Positions 1 through 10,346 of a stretch of DNA of 25,953 bases are shown one piece after another (positions within the stretch are counted from its first letter, which is position 1; the number at the start of each line of letters is the position of its first letter). Made by a program: the position numbers and the translations under genes. The DNA comes from Smittium culicis (lineage: Eukaryota > Kickxellomycota > Harpellomycetes > Harpellales > Legeriomycetaceae). The notes under the pieces were generated by a model. The model was not told the DNA's origin and searched no databases. It saw nothing but the letters and a program-made list of their open reading frames with translations. The DNA is taken from contig LSSN01004948.1 in assembly GCA_001970855.1 (NCBI GenBank), positions 1 through 25,953 on the forward strand, in the 5' to 3' direction.

Positions 1-1056
1 AGTTGGATAGAGCGCCCAAGTTATTAATCAATAGAGATACGCGTTTAGCGTTTCCAGAAGAAGTGTAGTTTTGAGTAGATTTAATGAAGAGCTTTGATGA
101 CAAAACTACATCAACCATTGAAGAAACAATTTCTTTAGCGGAGCTTAGTTTTACTGTTTTAAAGCCAGGCTCGTTGTGGATTCCCATACCGAATTCGATT
201 TGGTCAGCGGCTAAGATGCGGGGCAAACCAGATCCGGGAACAGAAGCAGGGTTTAAAGCGCAGCCTATAGTGAATACGTTATTGGCGACATAGTTCGCGA
301 TTTTCTCGACGGTTTCGAAGGTGTGACCGGCGGCGGCAGCAGAAGCAGCGATTTTGTGGACAAAGATGGTTCCAGAAAGTCCACGCCTGCCGACATCAAC
401 CTCTTCAAGCTCGTTAATAACACCGACGTCATCGCCAACAACAACCATTGCAACTTTAGTGTCAAAGATATTCTTGGAAGCTTGTAAGGCTTTGAATCTT
501 TCAATAGCGCGACCGAAATTAAGAATATCGCCGGTATAATTTTTGACAATAACAATAGTACCGTGTTTTGGGGAATGAACACGCTTGAGACAGTTGAGAA
601 CTTGTGAGGAAGAGGGGGAGGCAAAAACGTGGCCAGAAACAGCAGCGGATAAGAGGCCTGGGCCGATAAAGCCAGCATGAGAAGGCTCATGACCAGCGCC
701 ACCGCCGCTGAACAAAGTAACTTGATTCTCTTTAACTTGATCGATATTTTTCAAGTAGACAACTATCGGTAATAGAAAGGAATGCAAATAAAAGAAAATT
801 GGAAGTGGGAGCGATTAAGAGGTAGTGGTGATATGTTTATATATATCAGAAGCTTAATATTGGTACCTTTGTTTTCTTCGTCGAGCTTTAAATGGGAGTT
901 TGTAGAGACGAAGCCCTTTAAGGAATCGAGCACCAACTATGTGAAGGTAAAGAAAAGATTGGTTGGTTAAAATTAGCAGTGGTGCAGACAAAAAGGTATT
1001 TATATTGCGAAATTTACCTCTTGGGCGGTATTTATAAAGTGTTTTTCAGTAGACAT
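1..1056 (-). CDS. DAK1: Dihydroxyacetone (glycerone) kinase, N-terminal DhaK domain, 3' part beyond the window
   Basis: ATP-dependent dihydroxyacetone kinase, which phosphorylates glycerone (and usually glyceraldehyde) in the cytosol as part of glycerol/methanol-type metabolism and detoxification. Exons on the minus strand: 1056-1018, 936-867 and 762-1 (runs off the edge). Introns 1017-937 and 866-763 are GT..AG. Joined, it starts MSTEKHFINTAQELVLDSLK and gives 290 residues of the DhaK domain. Visible motifs: GGGAGHEPSHAG (about residues 56-67, with the general-base His at 61), KNYTGDILNF (Asp 115) and GMGIHNEPG (His 232). The last matches the histidine that binds the substrate covalently in the E. 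coli DhaK family. Whole fungal enzymes are about 580-600 aa, so the linker and the ATP-binding DhaL domain lie outside. The exons are far richer in GC than the surroundings, which suggests strong expression. The start is the ATG at 1056; the joined frame agrees with family N-termini. Confidence 0.96.
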
Positions 1057-1320
1057 TTTGAAGTTGGAATAGCTATATAAGAAATATAAAAAGAGTTAAT
1101 ATAGCACATACAAAGGATATAAGGATGTATGAGATGGAGGGGTCGGATAATAGAAGGTAAAGAAGCTTTTGAATAAAGTAAATTGCTGGTACCTGATCGA
1201 GTTTGTGGTAAAAGAACGAAGGAAAGCTGGGTTGTAGCTTTTGTAATAAAACGGTTATTTTTATTAGGTGATAGTAAATGTGGAGACTAATCAATGTATT
1301 TCTAAAGCTGTAAAAACGCA
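1057..1320 (-). promoter_or_regulatory. Upstream region of the dihydroxyacetone kinase gene
   Basis: Read on the minus strand, this stretch ahead of the kinase ATG is pyrimidine-rich. It holds TATA-like words within about 40 bases of the start (1071-1093) and a CCCCT word (AGGGG at 1138-1142 on plus), which is the fungal stress-response element core. Such a short word can occur by chance. The hydrophobic 82-codon ORF on the minus strand (1321-1073) is a by-product of the pyrimidine bias and is not called as a gene. Confidence 0.35.
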
Positions 1321-1388
1321 TAAAAAAGGTGTTTTAATTTGTTAGATTAGTGATAACTTTTAAGGGGTAAAAGTATCTATAATATTAA

Positions 1389-1578
1389 CATTTTCACGCC
1401 CAACACTCTTGCTAATAATCAACTTTTATGATTCGTTTAAAATTTAAAAGTAAATTTATTATTTGCAGCTATTTTGAAATATACCAATATTTCTTAAGAT
1501 CTAGGAATGAACGTATTTTAACTGAGCATAGTTGGCTAAGCTTGATTAACAATAAACAATCTATCACCAGTGAAAGGG
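1389..1578 (+). mobile_element. MITE copy A (TTAA-flanked, about 190 bp family)
   Basis: Non-coding repeat matching four copies near the right end of the window. It is preceded by TTAA (1385-1388) and followed by CTAA, a decayed TTAA. Shared landmarks in order: CCAACACTCTT near the left end, TTTTATGATTCGTTTA, ATTATTTGC, ATACCAATATTTCTTAA, GTTGGCTA, and a right end GTGAAAGGG. TTAA target duplications and CCCTTT-like ends are typical of piggyBac-derived elements. No transposase is present. Its left end (CATTTTCACG) has drifted from the CCCTTTCCCG seen in copy C. Confidence 0.8.
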
Positions 1579-2480
1579 CTAATAGATTAATTTGGTTTTA
1601 AGCTTTAAAGAGAGAAATCGGCGTAATGAGCGCATTTAACCGTATAGTTATTAATTTCCGTAAATTGTGATTAGACTTTAATTTTAATCAGTTAAAACGA
1701 AAGTGCGAAATTTGTAGCACTAACGAGTTACTAACGATTTCAGAAGCTATAATATCCTGAGATTTTAAAAGTTTTAAATTTGTGAGTGTACAGCGGCGTG
1801 ACTAAACACAGGAAAAACAAGTTCAATATACAGTATTGTGCACCAGTCTCAAAATGCAGAAGTGGATTGAGTACCCTGTTCTGAAACTATAGCTAGTTGA
1901 TATTCTCTTTGCAGTGTGTTGCTCACATATATGAATATAAAATATAGCAATGCTGGTCTTTATGCTACTAATACACGCATACACTTATAAAAGTCGAGCT
2001 AAGATCAAAATGTAGTTAGAAATTTTTTTTCTTCCTGTATAACCATTTATATTATATTTTGGTTATTTTTTAGAATTGATATTTAGCCATCTAAAGGCAG
2101 AACTATTGAAACTTTTCTTTTCTTTGATTCGAAGGTGATTTTTATGCTATCAATCTATTTGATACAACTTTAAGAAAGTCCAATAAATATAAAGAGCGTA
2201 GAATTATTTATACTTTGCAGCAACTAGCCAACCATTATTTTAGACAAGTATACGAGTTAAATTATATGCCAATAAAAGTGAAAGTTGAATGTCTGGAAGA
2301 TAAAAGCTAGTAGCGAATAGATGCAGTCATAGCCAGTATTCTCACCTACGCATTTATAAGCTTATCGCGAATGTTTTTTGAGTGAATATTTTCTGTTTTT
2401 AGCTTTCATAAAACCACTCAGATTCGTTTTAGTTTTTGAATTAATGCAGGAACCAAATAGTTTGCAACTTAGTTGCTGAT
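1579..2480. other. Gene-free stretch, possibly old transposon debris
   Basis: No recognisable gene. Base composition is more balanced than the promoter-like stretch to its right. A plus-strand open run of about 60 codons (about 2139-2310, around LQQLANHYFRQVYELNYMP) resembles no family I know. The 13-base word at 1791-1803 recurs at 23541-23553, which hints that part of this stretch is repeat-derived. Confidence 0.4.
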
Positions 2481-3391
2481 TAATTACGCTTTTGTTTTCA
2501 AGTTTCCTGCTCTATTCCTTATTTATTTTTAAAATACCTGAAATCTTTCAACAAGAATATAAACTATTAATCCTCCAAAAATACATTAACAATAACATAT
2601 TCTCTTTTGAGAAAATCCCCCCTTTTTATTCTTCAAGAGCCAAACTTACTTCACCAAGCTTTTCAACTATTCAGTATTTTCTTCTGTTCATTATCTTTTA
2701 ATAATCCGACAACCTTCATACTATCTTACTTTATATGCCCAATCACTATAATCCCCTCCCCCCCAATCCCCTACAATACCTGTATTCAACATCTCCCATT
2801 AATACCCTTCAATCGAACTCTGACCTACTTTATCAATAATATAATATAATTACACTGAAATGAAATCTAATCTTTAGACTGTTTTGATTTGCCCTTATCA
2901 TAATCCGACAATATTCTCAAAAAATAACTCCTCTAATTTCACAACATATATAGCACAATAAAAATTAATTATATCAAATCCTTGAGCTGATAGTGCTTTG
3001 ATTAATTTACCATCTCTGATTTATCTCAACTTGATAGCTTGCAACTTTTCAAAAACTATTGTTTTTTCATGATACCAATTCAATATTTATCTCAATTTAT
3101 CTCAAATCCATCTTCATCTTGAGAACTCAAAGCCCTTTTTTTTACATATAGTTAGACAATCAACCGTTAATATTAGGTTACTTCCTTAACTCATTATTTG
3201 ATATCAACTTATCTCATATACCCTACTTCTATTTTCTTCCTCAACTCCCTTTTCGTTCGTTCTAAAAAAGGCGTCAAAAATCAATATCAATATTTTTTTA
3301 ACAGTGTTATCTTTTTGAAGATATTTGTTATATCCAATTCTTGAGATTCAATTTCAAAAGATCATATAACTTTACACTTCATAATCACAAA
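2481..3391 (+). promoter_or_regulatory. Upstream/5' region of the COP1 gene, pyrimidine-rich on the coding strand
   Basis: About 900 bases with a strong strand bias: C and T abundant and G rare on the plus strand (for example the C-rich run near 2750-2765). The bias matches that of the COP1 introns, so it probably marks the promoter and transcribed leader. Several TTTATCTCAA-like words recur (about 3020, 3095, 3205). The short ORFs at 2492-2849 are low-complexity products of the bias and are not called. Confidence 0.4.
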
Positions 3392-6300
3392 ATGGAACAA
3401 AACGTTTTCCAAGAGCTTTCCCCTATTGAGTCAGGTAAGTATTAAATACTCACAATATTTAAAATCACAGGTTTCTTTTGTCTTATAAAATTGACTTCTT
3501 TTAGCCACACACACATTATATCATTTCGCTATCCGCTTTTATCTTTAAACACTGTAAATATTCGCCTATATTTAATTCTCTAATTCCCTAGACAAAAATC
3601 AAAATTCTAATTCCGACAATGACTTAATTCCAATACCCAATTTAAACGACTCTTCGATTCCCGCTCTCCCTTTGGAAAGCACAATCCCTCTTCCAAACTC
3701 TAAAAAGCGTGGTCGCTCTAGTCTGATAGAAAATACTCATATCTTAGAACCGCCAAACATCAAATTATCGCCATTGCTTCCTAAAAAACGCAACTTTACT
3801 AATTTTTCTAATATCGATCACCTTCCTTTAAAAAATAAAGGTATATACTTTAGTATTATTTATTTATTTTAAATTTACACCCCCCTCCCTACTCCCTTCC
3901 GAAATCTTTCTCCAAAATTCATATCTTTTAAATAGATACTTCCTCAGCAGTTTTAGCTGATTTTAATCATAATCCATCTAAAAATTCAATCTTTAACAAG
4001 CTAGGCGAAAATGAAAGTTTATCTCTATTTAAAAATCTAGGCTTTACTTGGTAACACCTCTTAATCCTTTTTTTTTCTCATTTTAGATTTAGATTTACCA
4101 TAAGTTTCTTTTTATTGATTATTTATCCCATTTGTCTCTTTTATACCCCCTAATACTTATTTTTAACTTTTTACCTTTATTCTTAGCCCGATATGTCTTG
4201 AACTTATGTCAAACCCATATATTACACAGTGTGGCCACTCATTTTGGTATTTTTACCATTTCTTTTTTATATCAACTTTTTATTAATATTCTAATTACGC
4301 TTTTTTACGATCATTTCAATTGTAGCCACCAGTGTATTAAAAAGCATCTTGAATCAAGCGTAATATGCCCAACTTGCTCTTTTAAAGTTTTTAGAAATAA
4401 TATCTTCCCAAATCTATCTATAAAAAAAGCCCTGGATAAGATAAATCCAATAAACGAATTGGAACAAATCAACTCAAATTCAAACAGCTCTCATTTAACC
4501 AATTCTTTAAAAAATCTACTCGAATCAAATGACTCTTTAAGTAAAGATGATCTTTTGTCAATTATAGAAACCATTTCATCTAAAATTAAATCAGTAGAAA
4601 ACTCTATCTCAACCAACCAAAACCATCTTTTGAACTATTTCATGTTTTTACTATACAACGAAACTAAATCAAAACTAAGAAACACCATATCTAAACTTCA
4701 GACTGTTGGCTCTGATATTGCATTGTCAATAAAAGATCATAAAAACTATAACAATCAAGTAAACTGTAATTTTAATAACTTTGAAAATTTCTTATTGGAC
4801 AACAACTTTTTTGGTAATTCTTTTATATTTTTTATCGAAATATAGTACAGCTGTTTAAGTCTTATATATGAACTTTTTATTTCTTTTTTTTATTTACTCA
4901 CAAAATTTTTCTTAGATTTTCTACGTATTTCTAACTTTTATTCGAGATTATTTTAACATATTCGTTATTATTGAATTTTATAGATGAACTGATATCTTTT
5001 AGTGACATCGATTTATCTGATACTGAAAAAAATAAAATAATAGAAAACTTAGACGACTTGGAGAAAACCTATTTTTCAATTAAACAAAAGTCATTATCAG
5101 ATGATAAGCCCGAAGACTTTTCAAGCTTAAAAAAGTCACTTTACAACGTTACACAATACACTAAGTTGGAGCCAGAAGTTGACCTAAGGTACGGTGATGG
5201 ATCAAACTCTGCGGCTATCGTTTCTAGCATCGAGTTTGATAAAGACGAAGAGATGTTTGCTGTTTCTGGAATAACTAGGAAGATAAAAATATACAATTAT
5301 TTGGCTGTTCAAAAGCAAGCCGAACTCTGGGAGATTGCTGAAAAATCAAAAAAGAATCGACTAAATCGCTCTCGCTCAAATTTTAACTTTATGAACAAGT
5401 TTGAGCAGAGTGATACTTCCAACGAATGGTGGCCCATAAACCCACATGAATCACTGGTGGATCAGATTGATCGGTACCCATCAGCTGGCTCTGATTTCTC
5501 GATTGGCGATTTAACGGGCGACAGCTCTCATTTACACCTTAAACATGTCATGCCCATTAGCCCAGAGTCAGAGATTGTTAATAGATATAAAATTAGCTGT
5601 CTTTCTTATAATAAATATCATAAGAATTATTTAGCATGCTCTGACTATGAAGGGTTGGTGAACGTATACGATACTTCAAATAAATCTATGGTAGTTCAAT
5701 TTAACGAACATGAAAAAAGAACGTGGAGTGTTGATTTTTCAAGAACTGAACGAAATAGATTATGCAGTGGTAGCGACGATTGTCGAGTTAAAATTTGGAA
5801 CTTAAACAATCGTAGATCTGTTATGACTATTGAAGGCAAAGCTAACGTTTGCTGTGTAAGGTTTAGCCCAGGAAAAAGCAATATTATCGCCTACGGAAGT
5901 GCTGGTTAGTTCACTCATACTCCATCATAACTATATATCAACATTTTTAGCTATCTTTTTTTTTTTACATTTGTTTTATACCTTTATTCCCTTTTTTTAT
6001 ACTATTTATGCATTATTTTTTAACTATTTATACTATATTTTTTAACTATTTATACTATATTTTTTAACTACTTTTCAGATCATAATGTTCATTGCTATGA
6101 CCTTCGATTCCCTACAACTCCGCTAGCTGTTTTAAAAGAGCACAGGAAGGCTGTTTCTTATGTCAGGTTTATTTCTGACGATCTGATTGTTTCAGCGTCA
6201 ACAGACAGTAGCTTGAAACTTTGGGACTTGAAATCAAACACCTGCGTTAAAACTTATTTAGGGCATACAAATGAAAAGAACTTTGTTGGCTTAGGAGTAA

Positions 6301-6607
6301 ATGACGAAGGTTGGATTGCGTGTGGAAGTGAAAACAATACAGTCTATGCGTACAATGTTGGTTTATCTAGGCCTCTAGCTAAATATGACTTTGGAAATCA
6401 AAATGCTCTTTTGGCAAGTTATCAATATTTATTTCCTTTAATTTTAAAAAGTTTAATTTGTTAACTCTCTGTTTTTTCAAATAGACTAATGAAATCTCTG
6501 AAAAGGACACACCATTTTTTGTTAGCGCTGTTTGCTGGAAAAACAAGACAAATAACTTGATCGCCGCCAATAGCTCTGGCTCAATTAGAATTTTAGGTTT
6601 AAAGTGA
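3392..6607 (+). CDS. COP1: COP1-type E3 ubiquitin-protein ligase (RING, coiled coil, WD40)
   Basis: Ubiquitin ligase family that recruits substrates through a C-terminal WD40 propeller and E2 enzymes through a RING finger, mostly nuclear. Exons: 3392-3434, 3592-3840, 3936-4050, 4187-4246, 4326-4813, 4984-5904, 6079-6413, 6485-6607. Phases agree at every junction and give 777 aa (plant and animal COP1 are about 675-731). Residues 1-135 are a low-complexity, Ser/Asn-rich tail with basic patches KKRGR (52-56) and PKKRN. The RING is at 136-173 (CPIC..CGHSFC..C..CPTC, split over three exons). PNLSIKKALDKI follows, then helical segments to about 360. WD40 repeats run from about 398 to 777 with hallmark stretches LACSDYEGLVNVYD, HEKRTWSVDFSRTE, GHTNEKNFVGL and AANSSGSIRI. 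HEKRTW keeps the Arg and Trp (R564, W566) of the plant pocket that binds Val-Pro peptides. An extra segment of about 90 residues (about 425-512) sits in the first blade. Intron 7 is GC..AG. Confidence 0.96.
6014..6070 (+). repeat. 22-bp tandem repeat inside COP1 intron 6, next to the 3' splice site
   Basis: Two full copies (6014-6035, 6036-6057) and a 13-base partial copy (6058-6070) of TATTTTTTAACTATTTATAC plus TA. Each unit carries TTAACTA, a plausible branch-point sequence followed by a T tract, and the last one lies 8 bases before the CAG acceptor at 6076-6078. The copies are identical, so the duplication is recent. Confidence 0.85.
6414..6484 (+). other. GC-AG intron in COP1
   Basis: The exon ends CTTTTG and the intron begins GCAAGT, ending in AAATAG at 6484. 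Splicing here keeps frame and joins FGNQNALL to TNEISEKDTPFFVSAVCWK, which aligns with the last WD40 blade of COP1. Reading through runs into a stop (TAA at 6462-6464). The nearest GT (6418) would join into an immediate stop. GCAAGT is the usual donor consensus for GC-AG introns. Confidence 0.85.
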
Positions 6608-7351
6608 AACAGTTGTAAAATGTAATCAACCCGTATATTTAAAATTTCAATATCAGCATAATATTTCAACAATTTTTGATACTATAACGAGATTAAAATA
6701 CTAACAAAAGCCTGCTTAAATCAAATCCAAATATCACGAGCTAATACTCTATCCATTTATGAGCAAAACATTCTTAATCCTTTCAACCACGTTTGGCTTT
6801 TTATTAACTATAAAAATAAGCCAATTCAGTATTTCATTTTAGAATTATAAATATTTAAAGGGCTAATGCTATTATAGCTATTAATATAATTAATTTTTCT
6901 TTTAAAAAGTACATAATCAAAATTGAATATAGAAAAAATACAAAAGTTTATTTTTTATAAAAATTGCGAGGGTTCCTTTGAATGTAATTAGTTTGCTGAT
7001 TTAAAATACCTATTAAAGTTAAATTTTGTGGAACAAAGATGAATATATTACAATTACAATTTTAAATAAGGTAGATTTATTTATTTATAACAAAGCAATA
7101 GCTAAATACTCACAAGGTACATTATTGTTTTCATGTAACAATTTTTTCGTTTATTTTATATAATTTATTTTTACGTCTCCGGCTACTCTTAACGTGGAAA
7201 AAATAATCGTAACAATAATAAAATTAATTCACTCATTCATAACGACATAACATACAGAACGAAGATAAGTCCTAACCTGAGGAGAAAACAATAGCTTTGA
7301 TTTTTACTTTTTTAATATTTGTGAAAGGATTCTGAACAAAAAAAAAATTGA
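6608..7351. other. Intergenic, 3' regions of two convergent genes
   Basis: Tail-to-tail spacer between the COP1 stop and the stop of the FAM72-like gene. It is very AT-rich with no coding signal. It presumably holds both 3' untranslated regions and polyadenylation sites, but AATAAA-like words are too common in this composition to single one out. Confidence 0.5.
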
Positions 7352-8354
7352 TCATCTACATATGATATTTCCTATTTTTTTTGCCGAAGACACGTCTTCA
7401 GAATCAAAATCGGTTTGTAAATTGATTAAGCGAAAAATGGAATTGCCAGCAGACTCCATTTTTTCTATTGGGACGACGCTCTCAGTTAAAAACATCCAGA
7501 AGTGTCCATTATTGCATGCCTTGAGACAATCCAAGCATGGCTGAGTAATATGATAACCTATCTCGTTTCCACTATTATCAAAAATAAAATAAAATTAGCT
7601 CTGATCTTTACATTATATATATGTGTTTATCTTATTTCTTAGCATACCATCCTAAACATGCTATATTCCTTATTTTACAGTTACATGAGCGAGTTGTGTA
7701 GTCAGGCCCAATAAGTTGGATTTTCCTAAATTAGAGTGGTGTGATTTTATATACATTGTTATCAATAAATATTATCAATTTTTAATTTTTCTTTGACGAA
7801 TGTAAAAATAAAAATGAACTTTTATTCTTCTTTTTATAAACTTACGACATTGGCGGGTTATCGGTTGAAAAAAGCTCGATTCTATTATCAGCCAGCAAAA
7901 TAGCCTAGTTAAAAAGTATATAAAGAGAATAAATTTAATGTTTTTTTTTATAATATTTGGATTTATTAGAGTTTAGCATTGATAATAATGTAAAATGGGC
8001 CTATATTTATCGAAGCGTATCAAACCGCACCCTGCTTGATAAACATACATTCTTTATTTATTTTTATTTTTATACATATATTATCTCATCAGATATACAT
8101 ATACATATAAATATATAAAATTAAGATTTTAGCCTAGATGATGAAATCGAACCATGCAGACTAGTCTTCTTATAATATGGAAGGAGTGTATGGGATATAA
8201 AAGAATTATAGTATATAAATTATGGATTAAATTAATCCTTTCTTACTCTCATTCCCATTGTGCAAACGTTATTGCTACAGTATCTGCAAAACAATTTGCA
8301 GAAGCCTTTTCCTCTGGATTGCGGTGTGTTCGAAGGTTGTAAAATTTCGTGCAT
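7352..8354 (-). CDS. FAM72: FAM72-family cysteine-rich protein
   Basis: Family of small conserved eukaryotic proteins. Vertebrate FAM72A binds the uracil-DNA glycosylase UNG2 and lowers its level; the role in this organism is unknown. Minus-strand exons: 8354-8247, 7904-7846, 7725-7648, 7571-7352. Introns of 342, 120 and 76 bp are all GT..AG and phases agree, giving 154 aa, close to the 149 aa of human FAM72A. It starts MHEILQPSNTPQSRGKGFCK. Family landmarks appear in order: FCRYC (22-26), GMRAILLADNRIELFSTDNP (34-53), CNCKIRNIACLGCGNEIGYH (70-89), PCLDCLKACNNGHFWMF (93-109). Cys pairs C23/C26, C70/C72, C79/C82 and C94/C97 look like zinc ligands. The start is the in-frame ATG 18 codons before the first Cys. 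No exon is long, so the gene is easily missed; exon 4 has an open shadow frame on the other strand. Confidence 0.93.
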
Positions 8355-9400
8355 CGTTTCTTTTTTTTCTTTTTTATAAAAAATTCTTATTTGCTTAAGT
8401 GAGTATGTAGTTTTCCCCCCAAATGTTTCCCCCTCGTGTTTATTATCAATTTTTTTTTTATTGCGTTGGTTGATATCCTTATATTTATATAAAAATAAGA
8501 TTATTTTTATGTATTATAAATTTTATACAATTGAAAATTTTAATAAAATAGTCGCTAAAAAATAAATAATAAAATAAAATAAACCATACTTGTTCAAAAC
8601 AGTCAGTTGAATAAATAAATAAAATTATGTTTATTTATTTATTCTCGTATATTCCTTTAGTCGCGAAAAATTCAAGTTGATTATTCAGGTACTATATATA
8701 TATATCAGTTTAAAATATATTTAATATAATGATATATAAAAAAAGTCAAGTAATAATTATGTTTTGTATATATTGTTTGAGTGCTAAATCCTAAATAAAA
8801 TAACAGATTTAAAAGTAAACCGACTAAAGTAAATGTGGTAGGAGAAGTTATGAGTGGATAAAAAATAATTCAAATAAATGACAGCTTTATAAAATCGTGG
8901 TTTCTATTAATACTTGATATAAATAATAGCGGTATACTACCAATTTGCGGAGAGATAAAGCTCGAGAATATATTAAAAGATCCTATCTCTTTGTAAAGGC
9001 GAAGGGTAATAAAAGTACAAAGTAAAATAATAATACAGTAATATTAGTAACAGTAGAAGTATATTAAAAGTATCTGAGTATATTGTACTCGATTTTTGTT
9101 TGATAAAAAGTTTATAATTTTTAGCTCAAATAAATGAAAAGTGGAATGTACGATTTCAATAAAAAAAAATTAAAATATTTGGAAAGGTTTTAATAACCAA
9201 TTCAAAAAAAAATTGATTTTTTATATATTTTTTTTTCAAGTCTGCTCCACATTAATATCATGGAAAATTTAAATTTATATTGTATAGAAGGATTCATTTA
9301 AATTTTTTTAAAGAAATAATATATTATGAATTTCCCTAAAAATATAGCTAACTAAAGCTGAAAATTATTATCAGCTCTTATGTTAAAATTGATAAATATT
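8355..9400. other. AT-rich intergenic stretch, nothing recognised
   Basis: Upstream of the FAM72-like gene. Contains short AT microsatellite (TATATATATATA around 8693-8704) and poly-T/poly-A runs. No coding signal on either strand. Confidence 0.5.
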
Positions 9401-9401
9401 T

Positions 9402-9551
9402 ATGTGGAGTATAGGGCAAAATAATTCCCTCCTCCATTCGCCTTCACTCCCCGCTTCTACCTCCATCTCCACTAACAATTCTTCAGAACTACCACAACCT
9501 CCACTTTATACTGATTCAATTTTTATTATAGTGTATTTTAGCACTTTTTAA
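9402..9551 (+). CDS. Possible short exon or small ORF, Ser/Pro-rich, unidentified
   Basis: Open frame of 49 codons starting at ATG 9402, with a Ser/Pro/Leu-rich middle (SLLHSPSLPASTSIS..PQPPLYTD). The stretch 9428-9505 is markedly C-rich on plus, unlike its flanks but like the COP1 leader and introns. It may be a first exon, a leader or simply a pyrimidine-rich tract. I found no downstream exon that gives a known family. Confidence 0.15.
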   Translation: MWSIGQNNSLLHSPSLPASTSISTNNSSELPQPPLYTDSIFIIVYFSTF

Positions 9552-10019
9552 TATAAATTAATATGTAAATTTTTACCTTTTTACTTTTTATTTGCTTTGT
9601 TTTTCGTATGAACTAAGCGATGCTAATGTATGTAATATGAATTATGAGCTTGCAGTATGCTATTGTTTGTTTATGATTTGATGCGCTTATTAATTTGCTT
9701 TTTTTTTTCGAGCAATATCAATTAAAACTAATTTATAGAGACAAATAAATAGTTTGAAAATAATCAATGTTTGTAAAGACTAATAAAAAGCGAAATATGT
9801 TTTATGATACTTTTTTTCCTTTGATGTGAAATTTATGAAATGAAAAATAAATATTGAATATTGAAATTGTTCTCCAAAAAGTAAAACCTTTATATTACCT
9901 TTTATAATCTAGTAAAATAAAAATTTAAGAGCTTTGAAAAATAGTATTAGTTATATGCTCTTTCATATTTAACTCCACTTGATCGTAAAGTTTATATGTG
10001 TTATGCGGCATTGTTTTTT

Positions 10020-10055
10020 AGGGCTTCACCGCCCTTTTTTTTGTTTTTTTTTTTT
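10020..10055 (+). terminator. Hairpin-like GGGC/GCCC stem followed by T runs
   Basis: GGGCTTCACCGCCC (about 10021-10034) can form a 4-bp GC stem with a 6-base loop and is followed by runs of 8 and 11 T. It resembles a Pol III-style stop, but I see no A/B box upstream, and T runs are common here. It may be a chance structure. Confidence 0.12.
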
Positions 10056-10346
10056 GCTGAACAAATAATTGAAAATATTTCGAGTATCATTAAACGATTT
10101 ACTTTGTGGTATAATACAGAATTTCAAGTAGTTTACAGCATGTTTAAAAGTAATTTGCTTCAGGAGAACTGGCTGAGTTATAAATAAAACACAATATTTC
10201 CACCTTTTATTTCAGTGGCTTTTTAAATATTGATAGCTGTTCTCTACATAATCATCAGGAAGATAACACAATGTCTCTTATCTCTTGTTATACGAATATG
10301 AAATTTCTCCATTTTTTTTCTTAGCCGCGTGTTTTGTTATGTTGAT

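Noticed and set aside
265..702. 145-codon minus-strand ORF
   Set aside because: Out-of-frame shadow of the dihydroxyacetone kinase exon, whose true frame shows all family motifs.
4068..4089. Possible extra COP1 exon (ATTTAGATTTACCATAAG after a TTTTAG acceptor)
   Set aside because: It brings a stop in either usable phase and has no GT donor; skipping it joins FTC to PIC and restores the RING finger.
4132..4325. Long open frame upstream of the RING exon
   Set aside because: It reads through two introns as hydrophobic junk; spliced exons at 4187-4246 and from 4326 give a clean C3HC4 RING.
7362..7544. Plus-strand 60-codon ORF
   Set aside because: It lies antisense to FAM72 exon 4, whose minus-strand frame matches the family.
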